Assembly (NCBI GenBank): GCA_001724265.1
Contig: MEDY01000370.1
Location: forward strand, 1-56,335
Source: Rhizaria sp. SCN 62-66
Lineage: Eukaryota; Rhizaria, unplaced
DNA length: 56,335 nt
Direction of reading: 5' to 3'
The notes under the pieces were generated by a model that saw nothing but the letters and a program-made list of their open reading frames with translations, ran no database searches and was not told where the DNA came from. The translations under genes were made by a program, and so were the position numbers. Each line of letters starts with the position of its first letter. Positions within the stretch are counted from its first letter, which is position 1. This document shows positions 20,407-31,820 of this stretch, one piece after another.

Positions 20407-22248
20407 TTACTCTAACAGTGACACATCGTTGATCATCACTTTGCCCTGTTCATCCCACTGCACAATACTCACAATCACTGCAGTCGTTGTTGTGCTCGCA
20501 GTCGCCTTGCCCCCACCAGCCGTCGCTTTGCTGCCCACAGTATGATTCCCATTGCTCACAGCCACATCGCTCACATCCTTGCTCAGGCCTGCAGTGCTTA
20601 CACTGACTGCAAGTGCTTCCGCCGCCGCAAGCGTTTTTACCAGCGCATTTCCCACCACCGCCGCCGCAGCCACAGCGCGGCGCGCAGTCTCAGCGACTGT
20701 GAGCGCCACAGCCCGCGGGGTGGTGAGCGGGAAACATAAGGTAAGCCGCGTCGGCAGAGGCGGGAGCGTGCGCTTGAACTCGCGGCTCACGGTCGTACCG
20801 AGACCGAGCCCGGTACTGAGACTTGCGCTTGTGGCGATGACGTTGGCAGACCAGCAAACCCACGCGTCATGGAAGGACTTGGTGTGAGCGTCACTATGAG
20901 TGTCAGTAGTCATGTTTGCTCCACTGCTCGTAATGGAGTTCCTGCAACTTCTGCTCGCTTCACCCTTAGTTACGGCCGTCTCCGCGACTGATGTCTGGGT
21001 CTCAGCCTCAGATTCCGGCTCTGCCAGTTGTTTACACACCAATGCATCATCTGAGGTGCACGCGAAGTTTTTTGTTGTTGTTGATGCAGTGTCCGTGATG
21101 AGCGCAAGTGCACGCGCAAACGGACAGTAATTCTGAGCATTGTTGCTCTGACAGCAGTCACGAGTTCCGGGGTGGCTGTGGGAATCGCAGTGACCGTGAG
21201 CCGCAGAAGTACCCAGAACAGCCCGGTACCGGTCCATAGCAACCACACACTGCTTCAAGGCACTAACAAGCTCGACCTGTGCGCAATTAAGCAACTTTGA
21301 ACATTCAGACGTTGCAAGATCTGCAACAGAGCAAGCCTCTTCAGTATCATGCTCCAGTGAATGTGCGTTGTGATCGACAGTGGACGCTTTGCTGCGAAGT
21401 GTAAGTGTTGCAAGAGTTGTGACTGACTGAACCCACACAGCCCCCTGCGCTGCCAATGTTGCTGCCGGGACAGGCGCTGCCACAGCAGTCAGGCTTGCAG
21501 TTGTAGGAACAGCGCCCGATGCAGCGCAGTTCGCAGTCGCAGACTCAGGATCGTTTGCGAGTGCAACAACCGCCCTCACGCGTGCCGCCAGTCCCGCGAT
21601 TCCAGGCACGATCGCGGCGGCCGCAAACGCGCGCGGCCGTGCCACAAGCCTGCGCGTGAGCTCCAACGCGTGCGGCGACAGCGGAAGAGGCTGCGCCAAG
21701 AGAAGCGTGGCGAGATCGTACCGAGGTAGCCGGTGTGCGATGACGCTGTGGGCGCGGAGATGCCGCGACACGTAGAGCGCGCCTATCCCGCTCACAGGAG
21801 ACGGAAACGGTGGTGTCACGGGAACTGGAGTTCCATGACCATATGTTCTGCGCGTGGCAGTTCGACTGGGGTCAGTGACTGCGAGCAGAGAGTAAAGATG
21901 GCGGAGCGTGAGTGGGAGACCAGAGTCAGCACAGAGCACTTCGACCTGGCCCTGCTCTACGGCGAGGATAGCTTCCTCGGCCGTAAGCACCGACGCGCTG
22001 GCAGGAATGCCAAACCACGCAATGTTCGCGTGAGTGACCAGTGGTTTATCAGCGGGTTGATTGAGAAAGAAGGCTTCGTTAAGACTGGGGCTCCCGGAAA
22101 GGGAAGTGAAGGCCTTGCCGCGTACAAGCACCAGCTCAGCGACATTCGCAGTCGGGTGCCACAGCGCAACCGACAGCAATAAGACGCGGTGCGGCAGCAG
22201 CGTCAGACCCGGAGGAGAGACCTTCTGGAGATCCGGGGCGTCTGACAT
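20407..22248 (-). CDS. Unrecognised 613-aa Ala/Thr/Ser/Val-rich protein
   Basis: One uninterrupted frame from ATG 22248 to TAA 20407-20409. The family is not recognised. The N-terminal ~160 residues look folded (LTLLPHRVLLLSVALWHPTANVAELVL, AEEAILAVEQGQVEVLC, LRHLYSLLAVTD). The middle contains a His/Cys-rich low-complexity patch (HGHCDSHSHPGTRDCC) and Ala-rich helices. A second ordered piece near the C-terminus (FKRTLPPLPTRLTLCFPL, ARRAVAAAAVVGNALVKTLAAAEALAV) is followed by a Gly/Thr linker and a final beta-like strand (AVIVSIVQWDEQGKVMINDVSLLE). No signal peptide or membrane helix is confident. Codon use is less GC-biased than in the housekeeping genes around it. Confidence 0.75.
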   Translation of the reverse strand: MSDAPDLQKVSPPGLTLLPHRVLLLSVALWHPTANVAELVLVRGKAFTSLSGSPSLNEAFFLNQPADKPLVTHANIAWFGIPASASVLTAEEAILAVEQGQVEVLCADSGLPLTLRHLYSLLAVTDPSRTATRRTYGHGTPVPVTPPFPSPVSGIGALYVSRHLRAHSVIAHRLPRYDLATLLLAQPLPLSPHALELTRRLVARPRAFAAAAIVPGIAGLAARVRAVVALANDPESATANCAASGAVPTTASLTAVAAPVPAATLAAQGAVWVQSVTTLATLTLRSKASTVDHNAHSLEHDTEEACSVADLATSECSKLLNCAQVELVSALKQCVVAMDRYRAVLGTSAAHGHCDSHSHPGTRDCCQSNNAQNYCPFARALALITDTASTTTKNFACTSDDALVCKQLAEPESEAETQTSVAETAVTKGEASRSCRNSITSSGANMTTDTHSDAHTKSFHDAWVCWSANVIATSASLSTGLGLGTTVSREFKRTLPPLPTRLTLCFPLTTPRAVALTVAETARRAVAAAAVVGNALVKTLAAAEALAVSVSTAGLSKDVSDVAVSNGNHTVGSKATAGGGKATASTTTTAVIVSIVQWDEQGKVMINDVSLLE

Positions 22249-22526
22249 GGGTTGCGTCGGAGCGCAAAGATGGAGCCGGTCTTTGACTGGGTGTAGAGCT
22301 TTTCAAAACAGGTGGGTAGAAGAGCAAGGTGGATCACTATGAAAAATATATTTTATAATAACTTATATATCAGAAACAAAAAACTCAAACCGCAAACATA
22401 ACCGCACACAACGGATACTAAAGCTCACACATATACATGAATCAACGCAAAAGCTCGCCCACTCATTTCGCTCGCAATCAAGTTCACACAGACGGCACAT
22501 CGTTAAAGCCTCAGTCTCTCGCCCAC

Positions 22527-24158
22527 TCACTTCTTCTCAGCCGCAGCAAGCGTGCGCGCGCACAACTGCTCGGACAGCTCCCACAGCTTGTCCGCGGCGG
22601 CCTCATCCGCGGCCTCGGGGCTGTGGCGCGCGGGCGCGCAGTCCATGATGTAGACGCCCGCGATGCCACTTGAAGCGGCCTCAGGCGCCGTCGCCGCGTA
22701 GACGGTGGAGAAGGCGCCCGCGTGCGGGGTCTCGCGCCACAGATACATCAGCGGCAGGAACGTCGCCTCGGCGTACTTAAGGAAACCGTTGAGGTTCGAT
22801 GTGAAGTTCGTCACAGGGTTGCCTGTGTGGAGACAACAAGAGAGGCAAAAGCAAATGACACAGTATGCATTTCGATAGTAGCAGAGAGTATAACAGTGAG
22901 GATCTATCATGAGAATGAAAGAATAGCAAACTGTAACCAACACACGTAGTAGAAAACATAGATGTACACATTTAATGAAGATAAATCAGCTGAACATGCG
23001 ATATATATTGTTATATTTGGACCCGAAGATTCACGTACCGGGGTGAACACTGAGAACTGCGATCTTGCCCTTGAGCTCAGGGCTCGCGGCCACAATACGC
23101 TCCAGCTTGCGCGCAAAAAGCAGATTGGCAAGTTTGCACCGCGCATACGTCGGGAACGGCGCGTACTCGCTCTGCGTAGGCTCGCGCGCCGCGTCCGCAG
23201 CTTTGGCGTTCTTGTGCAGTGAAGAAGAGAGGACGACGATGCGACCACGCTCGTCCGCGGACACCGGGGACAGACCGAGCGGGGCGGCGACAATCGCGCC
23301 GCCGTCAGTGGCCGAGGGCGTGCCGCGGAGGCGCTTAGCCGCGGTGTCCGCCATGCGCGGCAGCAGCAGCTTCGTGAGCAGGAAGTGCCCCAGATGGTTC
23401 GCAGCGAACGACGACTCGATGTTCTCGTGAGTGAGCTGGTAACCGTTGGTGATGAGACCGGCGTTACAGACGAGCGCGTGAAGCGGCACGCCCGTGGCCA
23501 AAAACGCCGCCGCATACGCGCGGACGGAGGCCATCGAGCTGAGGTCGAGCGGGGTGTCCATCAGGGTCACAGTGCCGACAGGGATGATGTTGCCGCGGCC
23601 AACGCTGTCGGTCTCCGCGTTCTTCCCGTTACCAGCGTTAGAGCTCACCCCAGCGGCGCTGGCGGCGAGCGTGGCGGCCTTGAGCGAGCGCGTGATGTCG
23701 GCGACGGCCTCGCGCGCCTTGGACATGGACCGGCACCCGAGGAACACATGACCACCGGCGAGCGCGAGCTGACGCGCCGTCTCCAGTCCGATGCCCGCGT
23801 TGGCGCCCGTGACGATGTAGACCTTGCCGGCCGTCGACGGGACAACGGGGGGCGTAGGGCCACGAATCTCGGTCCAGTACGTCACGAAGGCGAGCGCGAG
23901 GAGCAGCACGGTGACCGGGAGCGAGCCCACGGCGGGGGTGGTGTAGGCGAGCGAGAGCGCGATGGCCGTCGCGGCCAGCGAGCGCGCAGACGGACTGTAG
24001 ACTTCAAGCATCGCGACACGGGCAATGGGGATCGTCGCAATGTAGCCGGCAATCACCCAGTTGGCAATGGACAGCACGGACATCGCGGTTGGGGCTGTGT
24101 TAAGGCGCATGGAGGAAAGGCGAGGCGTGGCGGAGCGACAGTGCAAAGTGCGTATCAT
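22527..24158 (-). CDS. Short-chain dehydrogenase/reductase, membrane-anchored, retinol-dehydrogenase-like
   Basis: NAD(P)-dependent oxidoreductase; substrate not determinable (the RDH/WWOX-like group acts on retinoids, sterols or lipids). Exons (minus): 24158-23039 and 22822-22527; about 471 aa, stop TGA, donor GTACGT. ATG 24158 or 24110 could be the start; both precede two hydrophobic N-terminal helices (VLSIANWVIAGYIATIPIA, LPVTVLLLALAFVTYW) that would anchor it in a membrane. The Rossmann fold follows: TGANAGIGLETA (cofactor glycines), CRS basic residues after beta 2, LVCNAGL, AANHLGHFLLTKLLL, VVLSSSLH, and the catalytic Tyr and Lys in YARCK, then VHPG and the exon-2 NPVTNF. There is an Ala/Asn-rich insert (around 23640) between beta 3 and beta 4. 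The C-terminal ~100 residues are a helical substrate-binding tail. Confidence 0.93.
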
Positions 24159-24702
24159 TGAGAGGTGGTAATGAGATAAATAGAAAGTGTTAAAGAAATT
24201 GATTTTGGTATCACAATTAAGAGCACCACTTCTCATTTTTATTTGAGTGGAAGTTCTGGTGACGATCAATTAGGGTTGAATTAACCTCCGAACTGAACGC
24301 ATTCGACTCGAATGCTGCGAGCCGCGTGGTGCTTGTCGACAAAGTAGACGTCAACTTCCGGTGAGCTTTCAAGCAATACAATGAGAGACAGATAGTTGAA
24401 GAGAAGAGGATAACATGAAAGACATGTGTATTGACGCTATGTACAAACACAGGCTCGTGCAGCAGCAAGCGCGCATGCGAGCTGAGGTAAGGATTAGGTA
24501 AACTCAAGAAGAGAGACGACGGAGCTAGAGGCAAATTAGCCATGCTCTATGTGCTTTGGAGCACTTTCTGAACGTTCTTCTGACGAAAATAGATAACGAG
24601 AACACTTAACTTTGTAACAAACAGACCACTCAAGACGAGAGTCATGAAGTATGAAGCCCAAGACAGACTCCACTAAATGAAAGAGTTGCGCAGCTACTCT
24701 GC
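24159..24702. other. Intergenic, AT-rich
   Basis: Between the SDR start and the IMP3 stop, both on the minus strand. It would hold the SDR promoter. No gene or specific element is recognised. Confidence 0.5.
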
Positions 24703-25508
24703 TTAGTTGCCGAGCAGGGCGTAGTCGTCAAGCTTGGAGTTGTACTTCATGATCGTCTTGCGGATCTTGGACGTGTCGACCCACGTGACGTGGTCCTCGA
24801 GCGAGCGCGTGACCAGAAAGGCGTGGTCCGTGACGACAGAGGGGCCGACGCGGACGTGGCCCTGCTTAATATAGTTGATCGCCTCGCGGAGGTTCTCGGC
24901 CATCTTGAGACGGCACATCACGACGGGGAGACGACGGCGGCAGATGGACGACACGGAGACGTTGTCCGCCTGCGACAGCGTAGAACCAGTGGGAATGATA
25001 CCCATCGAGTTCCTGAGAAAGCGAAGAAATGCGTAAGAGCCAGAAGTGAGAGTATAGTCGATGGATGCGGAGAAGGGCTGATTGAAGGGGATACAGATTG
25101 CATTTTTGGTCAGTATTAACATATTTCTCTACACTGGGTGTTCAGGGACTTTAGCCTGATGTTTAAATATCATCATCCAAATGCGAAGCCCGTTCGGCGC
25201 TCTCGAGAACGTGAGTGGGCGGGAAGAGGGTGGTTGGGGGGAGTTGGGGTTTAGACGTACAACTTGTGCAGGAGCATGTCCGTCATCTTAATACGGAACG
25301 GGTCGGCGGGGTCGAGACTCTTGACCTTGTGGACAAGCTTGTGGATCTCACCGACGATCTTGTTGTAGCGCATGTAGTCCTCGCGCTTCTCAATACCGTA
25401 GCGGCGCATGATCTCGCCCTCACGGATCGAGTCGTCGCTCTTCCACCGCAGAAAGTCCACCTTCTTGAGAAGCTTGGACTCATGGTGTTTTAAAGTACGC
25501 ATACTCAT
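24703..25508 (-). CDS. IMP3: U3 snoRNP protein IMP3
   Basis: Component of the SSU processome; helps U3 snoRNA base-pair with pre-18S rRNA in the nucleolus. Exons (minus): 25508-25261 and 25012-24703; 185 aa (human 184), stop TAA, donor GTACGT. The N-terminus [20 protein letters not shown] and the [16 protein letters not shown] segment match the family. The S4 RNA-binding domain is at ~108-165: [51 protein letters not shown], followed by the conserved [16 protein letters not shown] tail. The intron falls within the Leu codon of [12 protein letters not shown], a conserved junction. Two Met are available at the start (25508 and 25502); the second aligns with the usual IMP3 start. Confidence 0.97.
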
Positions 25509-25971
25509 GCTGCTTCAAAACTGTCAACACCGGACTAAAGGTCGCGGCGGGTCTGGGGTACGCTTATCAATGAAAACAAAACTCGTCCTGACGGACCCGC
25601 ACTCCGCTGCGCTGGTTTGACTCGTCGGTCGGTCAAAGTCAAGCCGGACCGAGCTCACGGTCACTTTTTGACTGCGATTGACTTGAATTTTGCCCTTTTC
25701 GAGTTGCTTTGCAGCTATTGCTAGGCCGTTACAAAATTTATAGTTTGTGTATTGCAATTCTAAGATATATTTCTATGCAGGGTGCACGGTTTCAGATGCA
25801 GATATGCCAGAATTACTCGGGATATCCTCGCTTATCTAACAGCCTGCAAAGCGTGACAAGACCAAAAAAGACTACGTAAACAGACCATTCCTTCCACATG
25901 AATGGTTTCAAGCACTGAATACTTGATTGAAAAAGTTGCCACATGGCGTTATAGTCAGACATATGACTGAT
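25509..25971. other. Intergenic, no gene seen
   Basis: Between the IMP3 start and the CYB5D1 stop. Contains AT-rich flank only. Confidence 0.5.
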
Positions 25972-27102
25972 TTACGCCACGGTGAGGTCATCGTTGAAGT
26001 AGATGTGGATCGTAGGCACGAACTCGTCGGCCTCGCCCAGCACCTCGAGCTCCTCGCTCTCATCCTAAATTCGGGACAGTAGACGACAAAGATGTACAAA
26101 AGACAACGTCAAAATGAGAATATATCCCATATTTAGAAGGTAATTATTACATAATATCACGACTGAATCAAGATAAAACCAATCAACATAGAGACACACT
26201 TGTTAAGTGTACGTACCGCAATGCCGTTGTCCTCGAGCGTCTTGTCCATGTGCAGCGGGCGGCCGAGACGCTTCCACGTGTAGCTGCCCGCGTGCGCGTT
26301 GATCTTAAGGTAGCGCGTGTGGATCTCACTCAGCGCCTCTTCCGAGCACACCTCGAGCAGATGGTCCTGACCGGTGAGCTGGTTCACTATGCGCACACGG
26401 CGGGTCTTGGCCGAGACGCGGCCCACGATCGAGTCCGTGCGGGACCACCAAGGCGTGGTGATGTCCGTCGCCCACGTCGACACGGGCTCCGTTGGCGGGA
26501 TGTGCACGTAGGGACCTGTGCGAGCACACAGCGAACACGCAGAGGGAGAGGTGCAGAGGTAAGAGTAAAGAGGAGCCAAGGTTTAGTGGGAGTGCAGGAA
26601 GGGAAAATAGATCCAGAAGCGTATGAACGTGTGCGATGTAATATGAAAGCAGTAGATATATACTTGATATAAACTATCGTTCTTATTTTAGTTTGTTTTG
26701 CTGCATACCGAGGGGTGTGAAGAACATCTTGACGCCGAGGTTGGGGTCAATCCAAGTCTTGGGCTCGCGCGTGCGCTCGTCGAAGTACAGCGAGATGTCC
26801 TGGCCGGCCATGTTCAGCAGCGGCTTCGTCATCAGACCTACAGGGAGACACAGCAAATAGCAATACGGTTGACGTTATGTGAGTCGGCGCGCGAGGGGCA
26901 GTCAAGGGTGAGGAATAGGAGCAAGGGCGAGGACAGTGTGGAGCGTACCTTTGTGCTCCTTGATGAGAGGCGTAAGGTCATGGACAAGACCAAAGAAGGA
27001 AACCCAACAGTCGGAGGCGACGTTGTGCTGCGCGATTTCGGCGCGGCTGAAGTATGGGAGCTTGGCCAGCTCCTCGGCGGTCAGTTCAGGCTGCTCGCTC
27101 AT
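25972..27102 (-). CDS. CYB5D1: Cytochrome b5 domain-containing protein 1 (ciliary)
   Basis: Haem-binding axonemal protein (a redox-linked ciliary protein in algae and animals). Exons (minus): 27102-26949, 26837-26709, 26515-26217, 26064-25972; 224 aa (human 228), stop TAA. Donors are GTACGC, GTATGC and GTACGT. Residues 16-60 are the cytochrome b5 start (YFSRAEIAQHNVASDCWVSF, FGLVHDLTPLIKEHKG). The family-specific continuation follows: NMAGQDISLYFDERT, TWIDPNLGVKMFFTP, GPYVHIPPTEP, WWSRTDSIVGRVSAKTRRVRIVNQLTGQD, then the NAHAGSYTWKRLGRPL segment and the diagnostic C-terminus FVPTIHIYFNDDLTVA. Its presence implies a motile cilium. Divergent to the MFS gene. Confidence 0.95.
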
Positions 27103-27825
27103 CTCTGTGGTCGCTGCCCGTTACCAGCCCGGAAGGGAACCGCTCGAGCGCTATCGTAATGCAAGAAAACAGAAGTGTAAAAAGAAAAATAAGCTCAAAT
27201 CACCATGGATTTACACGGAGTGAAGCGATACCCCACTTTGGCGATCGCAAGTGCTCTATCCCAAAACAGTTTCTCAGCCTTCACCCAGCCCAAGCTTGAC
27301 CGAACGAGACCGGACCGTTGCCGCCCGACAAGCACAGGCAGCAGCCCCCTTCGGTCAATCAGGCAGGTCCCGAGAACTTCCCTTTCGATGGCGCTCCTCG
27401 CCAGCACCGTCCGTCATTTACACTGTGCTATGGCTCTCCAGATACGAATAACAATACAAACTGCATCACCATTAGTATATCTTTACTGGTCTTGTTTCCG
27501 CCGCTCTATGCATCTGGGAAGTTAGAGAGGACGATTGACACCACAAGCTGATGTGTCGGCTTCTCGGCAGGTCCTCACAGCCTCTCACCAACCTCGCTCA
27601 CCCAAATTTTCCTCTGCTATTCCACCTCACAACTCAATTACACCCCGTCTTACTTCTCACTGTCTCCACAGCGCGTTTTTCACACCTTTCTCTCGGCGTG
27701 GCCGCGTTTGTCAGCACTCTTCCTCCTAACTCGTCGCCTCCCACCCCGCCGCTGCCGCTCCGCCCCCGCGCCCGCGCCTCCGGCCCCGGTCAGACCCTTT
27801 CCTTCAGCGTGCCTTGCCCTCTACG
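27103..27825. promoter_or_regulatory. Divergent intergenic region (CYB5D1 / MFS)
   Basis: Between start codons of two oppositely oriented genes. It has AT-rich sequence near 27170-27240, then a C/T-rich leader up to the MFS ATG, with TTCCTTCAG about 20 bp before it. No named element is recognised. Confidence 0.4.
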
Positions 27826-30297
27826 ATGGCTGAGTACGCCTTACTGACGTCCTGCGGCCGCAACCGCGGTCCGTCGGTGGCCGAGCTTGACTCCTTTTAC
27901 GAGCAGCACGTGACTAATAGTCCTGCTCAGTCCTTCTACGCGACCGTCATTGGACTTGCAAACGCAGCGGATGCCAGTGAAATCGTTGCTGTTGGGTACG
28001 CATCTACTTGTTTCCGGCAGAATTCACGCTCAGCCGTGCTTTGAACCCTTGTATCACATCACTCTGGTGCTCACTCTAGGCTCACTCTAAGCATAAGTGC
28101 GATAATATTCGTTTCGTCTCATCACACATGCTCAGTGCCAACTCACATCTTCACAATTTTCGCAATTTATGTTCTTTATGTTGCTTGAATCACTGCAGAT
28201 ATATCCTCGACGTGTTCAAGGACGCCGGCGAAGTGAGCAACTTCGCGGAAGCCATGCTCGCGGCCGCCATGTTCGCCGGCATGCTCCTCGGCGGCGTCGT
28301 CCTGGGCTTCTGCTCCGACCGCTTCGGCCGCCGCGGCATCCTTGTCTGGACGCTCGCTATCAACGCTTTTGCCGGGCTTATCTCGGCCGTCGCGCCGCAC
28401 ATCGGCTTCCTCGTTCTCGCGCGCTTTGTCGGCGGCGTCGGCATCGGCGGATCGATCCCGGCATGCTTCGCGCTCGTTGCAGAGCTGACTGCGCCCGCGC
28501 AGAGGGGCCGCGCGATCATGTGGATTGCCTGGAACTGGGTCTTTGGCTCGCTTTTTACCGCGGCGTCCGCATGGCTCGTACGTTCAACTGCGTCATCGCG
28601 CAACGTGTTTAACTTCGATTGTTATACGTTCGCAGCTTTTAACGTGTTCTCCAGGACATTTCTCACAATTTCATTTTTGTCACAATTCCACTCTGTACTT
28701 CATTTGCGATTCCGTTATATTTGCGTAGATTCTGGGCTACCTCGGCGCGTCGTGGCGCTACTTGGCCGTGGTTTCTTCTCTCCCAGCCGTCGTCGGCGCC
28801 CTTCTTTCGCACCTTTACCTCCCCGAGTCGCCCTACTTCGACCTCTCTCAGAACCGCATTCCGGCCCTGCTGTCTTCGCTCCGCTTGCTCGCACAGCAGC
28901 ACACGGCGCCGCAGCGGGCCACCGCCGCGCTGGCCGCCGTGGGCCGCATGGAACGCGAGTGGAAGCGTCGTCTGCTGTCCGACCCCAGCAACGACGAGGA
29001 CGACGACAGCAACGACGAGTTTGGCGACGGCAACGGTGGTGAGAAGTTCTACAGCAGCGACAACAGCAAGAGTGATACGAGCAATGGTGCCAATGCGTAC
29101 AGCGACGCTGGAAACGAGACCGACTGTCTCGATGACTATCCGCCGAGCCAGAGCCTGAGCCAGAGCCAGAAGCAGAAGCTGCTCGCGGGCAAGAGTAGCC
29201 CCAACGCCAGCGGCGTTGCGGTGGGCAGCGCGCTCGTCGCGGGCTCGAGTCTCTCTTCAGACGCGGCTGACTTTGCGACCGGGGACTCGCTCGGCGGCTC
29301 CGGTGACGGTCGTCTCAGCGGCACGACGCTGGCGCAGCACCGGTCGTCCCCGCGCCTCACACCCGCCGCCCCCCACAGTGGCGGCAACTCCATGACGACC
29401 ACGATCGCGACGACTGCAGCCGCGGCAGTCACGTCCGGTGGCAGCCGACCCTTGCGCTCGCGCCCCAACGCGACTGCGGCGGTTCTGGCGGGGTCACCGG
29501 TGCCGCCCACGCGTTCTCGCTCGCTCTCCACGTTGAACATGACCGTGGCGGGCGTGTTTTCGGCGCTGGCGGCCGAGTTCTCGAACTGCTTCGCCATCGC
29601 CAGCACGTTGTTCCAGGGAAAACTCTTCCGCATCACGCTGCTGCTACAGTTCGTGTGGTTTTCGCTGTCGTTCTCGACCTACGGCTTCTCCGTCTGGGTG
29701 CCAGCGCTCTTCGCTCACGTCGGCTTTAAGTCAAGCCGCTTCGCCGACGCGTTCATCTTCACGCTCGCGCAGGTTCCCGCCTGCGCGCTGGGCACCTACG
29801 CCGTGGACCACGCTTCGGTCGGCCGGCGCAGGCTGCTCGTGGCGGGCGCGCTGCTGACGACGCTGTGCACGGGGATCTTTGCTGTGGAACACAGCGATAA
29901 GACGCTTGCGCTCGTGCTTGTCTGCCTGTACCAGGTCTTCACGACGCTGGCGTGGAACGCGCTTGACTGCCTCGCCACCGAATCCTTTCCAGCGCCCGCT
30001 CGGTCCACGGCGTTTGCGCTCCAGGCTGCGGCGGGGCGCGTCGGCGCTATCCTCGGCCAGTTTATGTTCAGCTACCTCATCGACGTGTCGGTGACTATGC
30101 TGCTGGGTGCCTGCGCGGCCATCACCGTCTTCACAGCTCTCGCCGGCCTCGCGCTGCCGGCCGGGCTCGGTGAGGAGGCGCACGCCGCGGCGACATGCAC
30201 CAATAGCGGCGCAGCCGCGAATGGGGACATCGGTGGCGCCGTGATGGTGGAGGGAGACTTGAAGATGCGGCAACTGTCGCTGAGTAGCAAAGGATGA
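27826..30297 (+). CDS. Major facilitator superfamily transporter (SV2/SLC22-like)
   Basis: Twelve-helix secondary transporter; substrate unknown (relatives carry organic ions, nutrients, or are SV2). Exons are 27826-27995, 28199-28577 and 28729-30297; 705 aa, stop TGA, donors GTACGC and GTACGT. The MFS A-motif appears as GFCSDRFGRRGILVW between TM2 and TM3; the GGVGIGGSIPACFALVAELTAPAQRGRAI stretch (shown in part) is the SV2/SLC22 TM4 signature. PESPYFDLSQNRI is the typical PESPRW-type motif after TM6. A large disordered cytosolic loop (about 180 residues, Ser/Asp/Gln-rich) separates the halves. The second half has WVPALFAHVGF, VDHASVGRRRLLVAG (second A-like motif), ATESFPAPARSTAFALQ and AAGRVGAILGQF. 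N-terminal 60 residues are cytosolic. Confidence 0.92.
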
Positions 30298-30313
30298 GGG
30301 TCGAGCAATGTGA

Positions 30314-30344
<31 letters not shown>

Positions 30345-31820
30345 AGATTGATACACGCGGAGAATAACTTGTGTCGTCGATTGGACTGGTTTGTGTGTCG
30401 CACAGCAGCTGTATTTTGATGCTGCGTTCGTCGCATAAGTTAAGTGCGCCTGTCGTTAAAGTTATACGTGTACATGTATCTCAAAGTGCACCTCACGTCA
30501 TTTCACTTCTGTTATTCATTCCAAAGATCACATTGACATCGCGATTTTATTAGTATGTCTCATTTAATGTTTAGCTTTTGACCACCTAATTATTTTGTTG
30601 TAATTACAACATCAATCATTTTTCAGACGCAGCATTGCACTGAACACGAATCATCGTCACTGTCGTGTACGTTTACGCTTGCGTTTACGTTTATGTTTTG
30701 AACTTTTAGTTTGAGTTTTTTGTCTGTTTCCATTGCTTTCTGTTGTTTGCTGTGGGCATTGTCCCCAGTTCCGAGTTGTTGATGCCATTGTTGTTGTTCG
30801 AGGAATGTTTTAATGTGACACGCTTCAGTGTTTCTGCTCATCTCTAGCTTTTCGAATGCGGAGCTTGTCGTGTCTGCATCTGACTGCTTCAGTAGCATAA
30901 CTACACACGTTTTTTTGCGTGCATATCTACCACAATACATCACATCAATAGCCTGGTCCTGTTTCAGTGTCCCTGTCTGCGTTGTACACCCTCACATCTC
31001 CGCTTCATTGTTTCCGAAAGATGTGTGCTTGATACTTTCAACGATTTCTTTTAAAAATAGTAGATACACATGAAACTACTTTTTTCTTCACCATACACTT
31101 TCTTGCGACCTTTGCGCGGCAAATAATGTTTGTTGTAACCATTACAATGTACTTTTTGTTGTGACAGCTGACGACTAGTGGAGGACGACTAGTGAACTCG
31201 TCGGCGCGTAGCTGATTAGAAAAGTCGATGCAAAATCACATGTTTAGTTAAACACGGTGATTTAATCACAGATTCTACTTGAGCGCGCGAAATAACGTAT
31301 AATATATTTACGATAATCGTGGTGACGATCAGAAAAATGAGATATTATCCATTTCTGTCCATTTCGGACGCCGCAAACTTCAGCATCTCCTACTGCTACA
31401 ACTTACGCTCATGTACTCGCTATACATTTTCACCCGCAATGTCAGGCTTTGTACGGTGTTGTTTTCTTTTGTTTCCCCCATTCGACAATTTTCCTTGTGC
31501 TATTGCGTTGTATTCTTTTCTATCTCACTCCCTCTCCTGCGTCACGTCATTGCTCCGGCTTCGCGGTTCATCCGCTGTACCCACTATAAACTTCACAGGA
31601 ATCGGTGTCTGCTCTCTGACTTCGTTGCTTGACGCATTCTATTTTGCTGCCCACTTCGATTACGGCTATCCCGCGGTTGGTAGCGATACACTTGCTTGTC
31701 CCAGCTCCAGTCGCAGTCTCGTAGCTCTCGTCGTCGACTGCCATCCGCCACCGCTGCAGCGGACGCGTTCACAGCGTGCCCACCTTCAAGTCAGTCTTGT
31801 TTGACTGATCACAGGACGCG
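30298..31820. other. Long intergenic region with poly-T tract, no gene seen
   Basis: About 1.5 kb between MFS and ABCA. It starts with a 26-T run (30314-30339) and is AT-rich throughout. Several open frames of 60-160 codons exist, but none has the GC-rich codon use of the neighbouring genes. The ABCA leader before 31821 contains a TGATCACAG acceptor-like site. Confidence 0.5.
30314..30339. repeat. Homopolymer run of 26 T
   Basis: An uninterrupted T run just after the MFS stop codon. On the minus strand it would be poly-A, so it could be the footprint of a retroposed transcript or simple slippage. Not encoded in any gene. Confidence 0.9.

Noticed and set aside
30314-31820. A retrotransposon between the MFS and ABCA genes
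   Set aside because: The 26-T run suggested a retroposed tail, but there is no reverse transcriptase, target-site duplication or terminal repeat, and the rest of the interval is ordinary AT-rich spacer.
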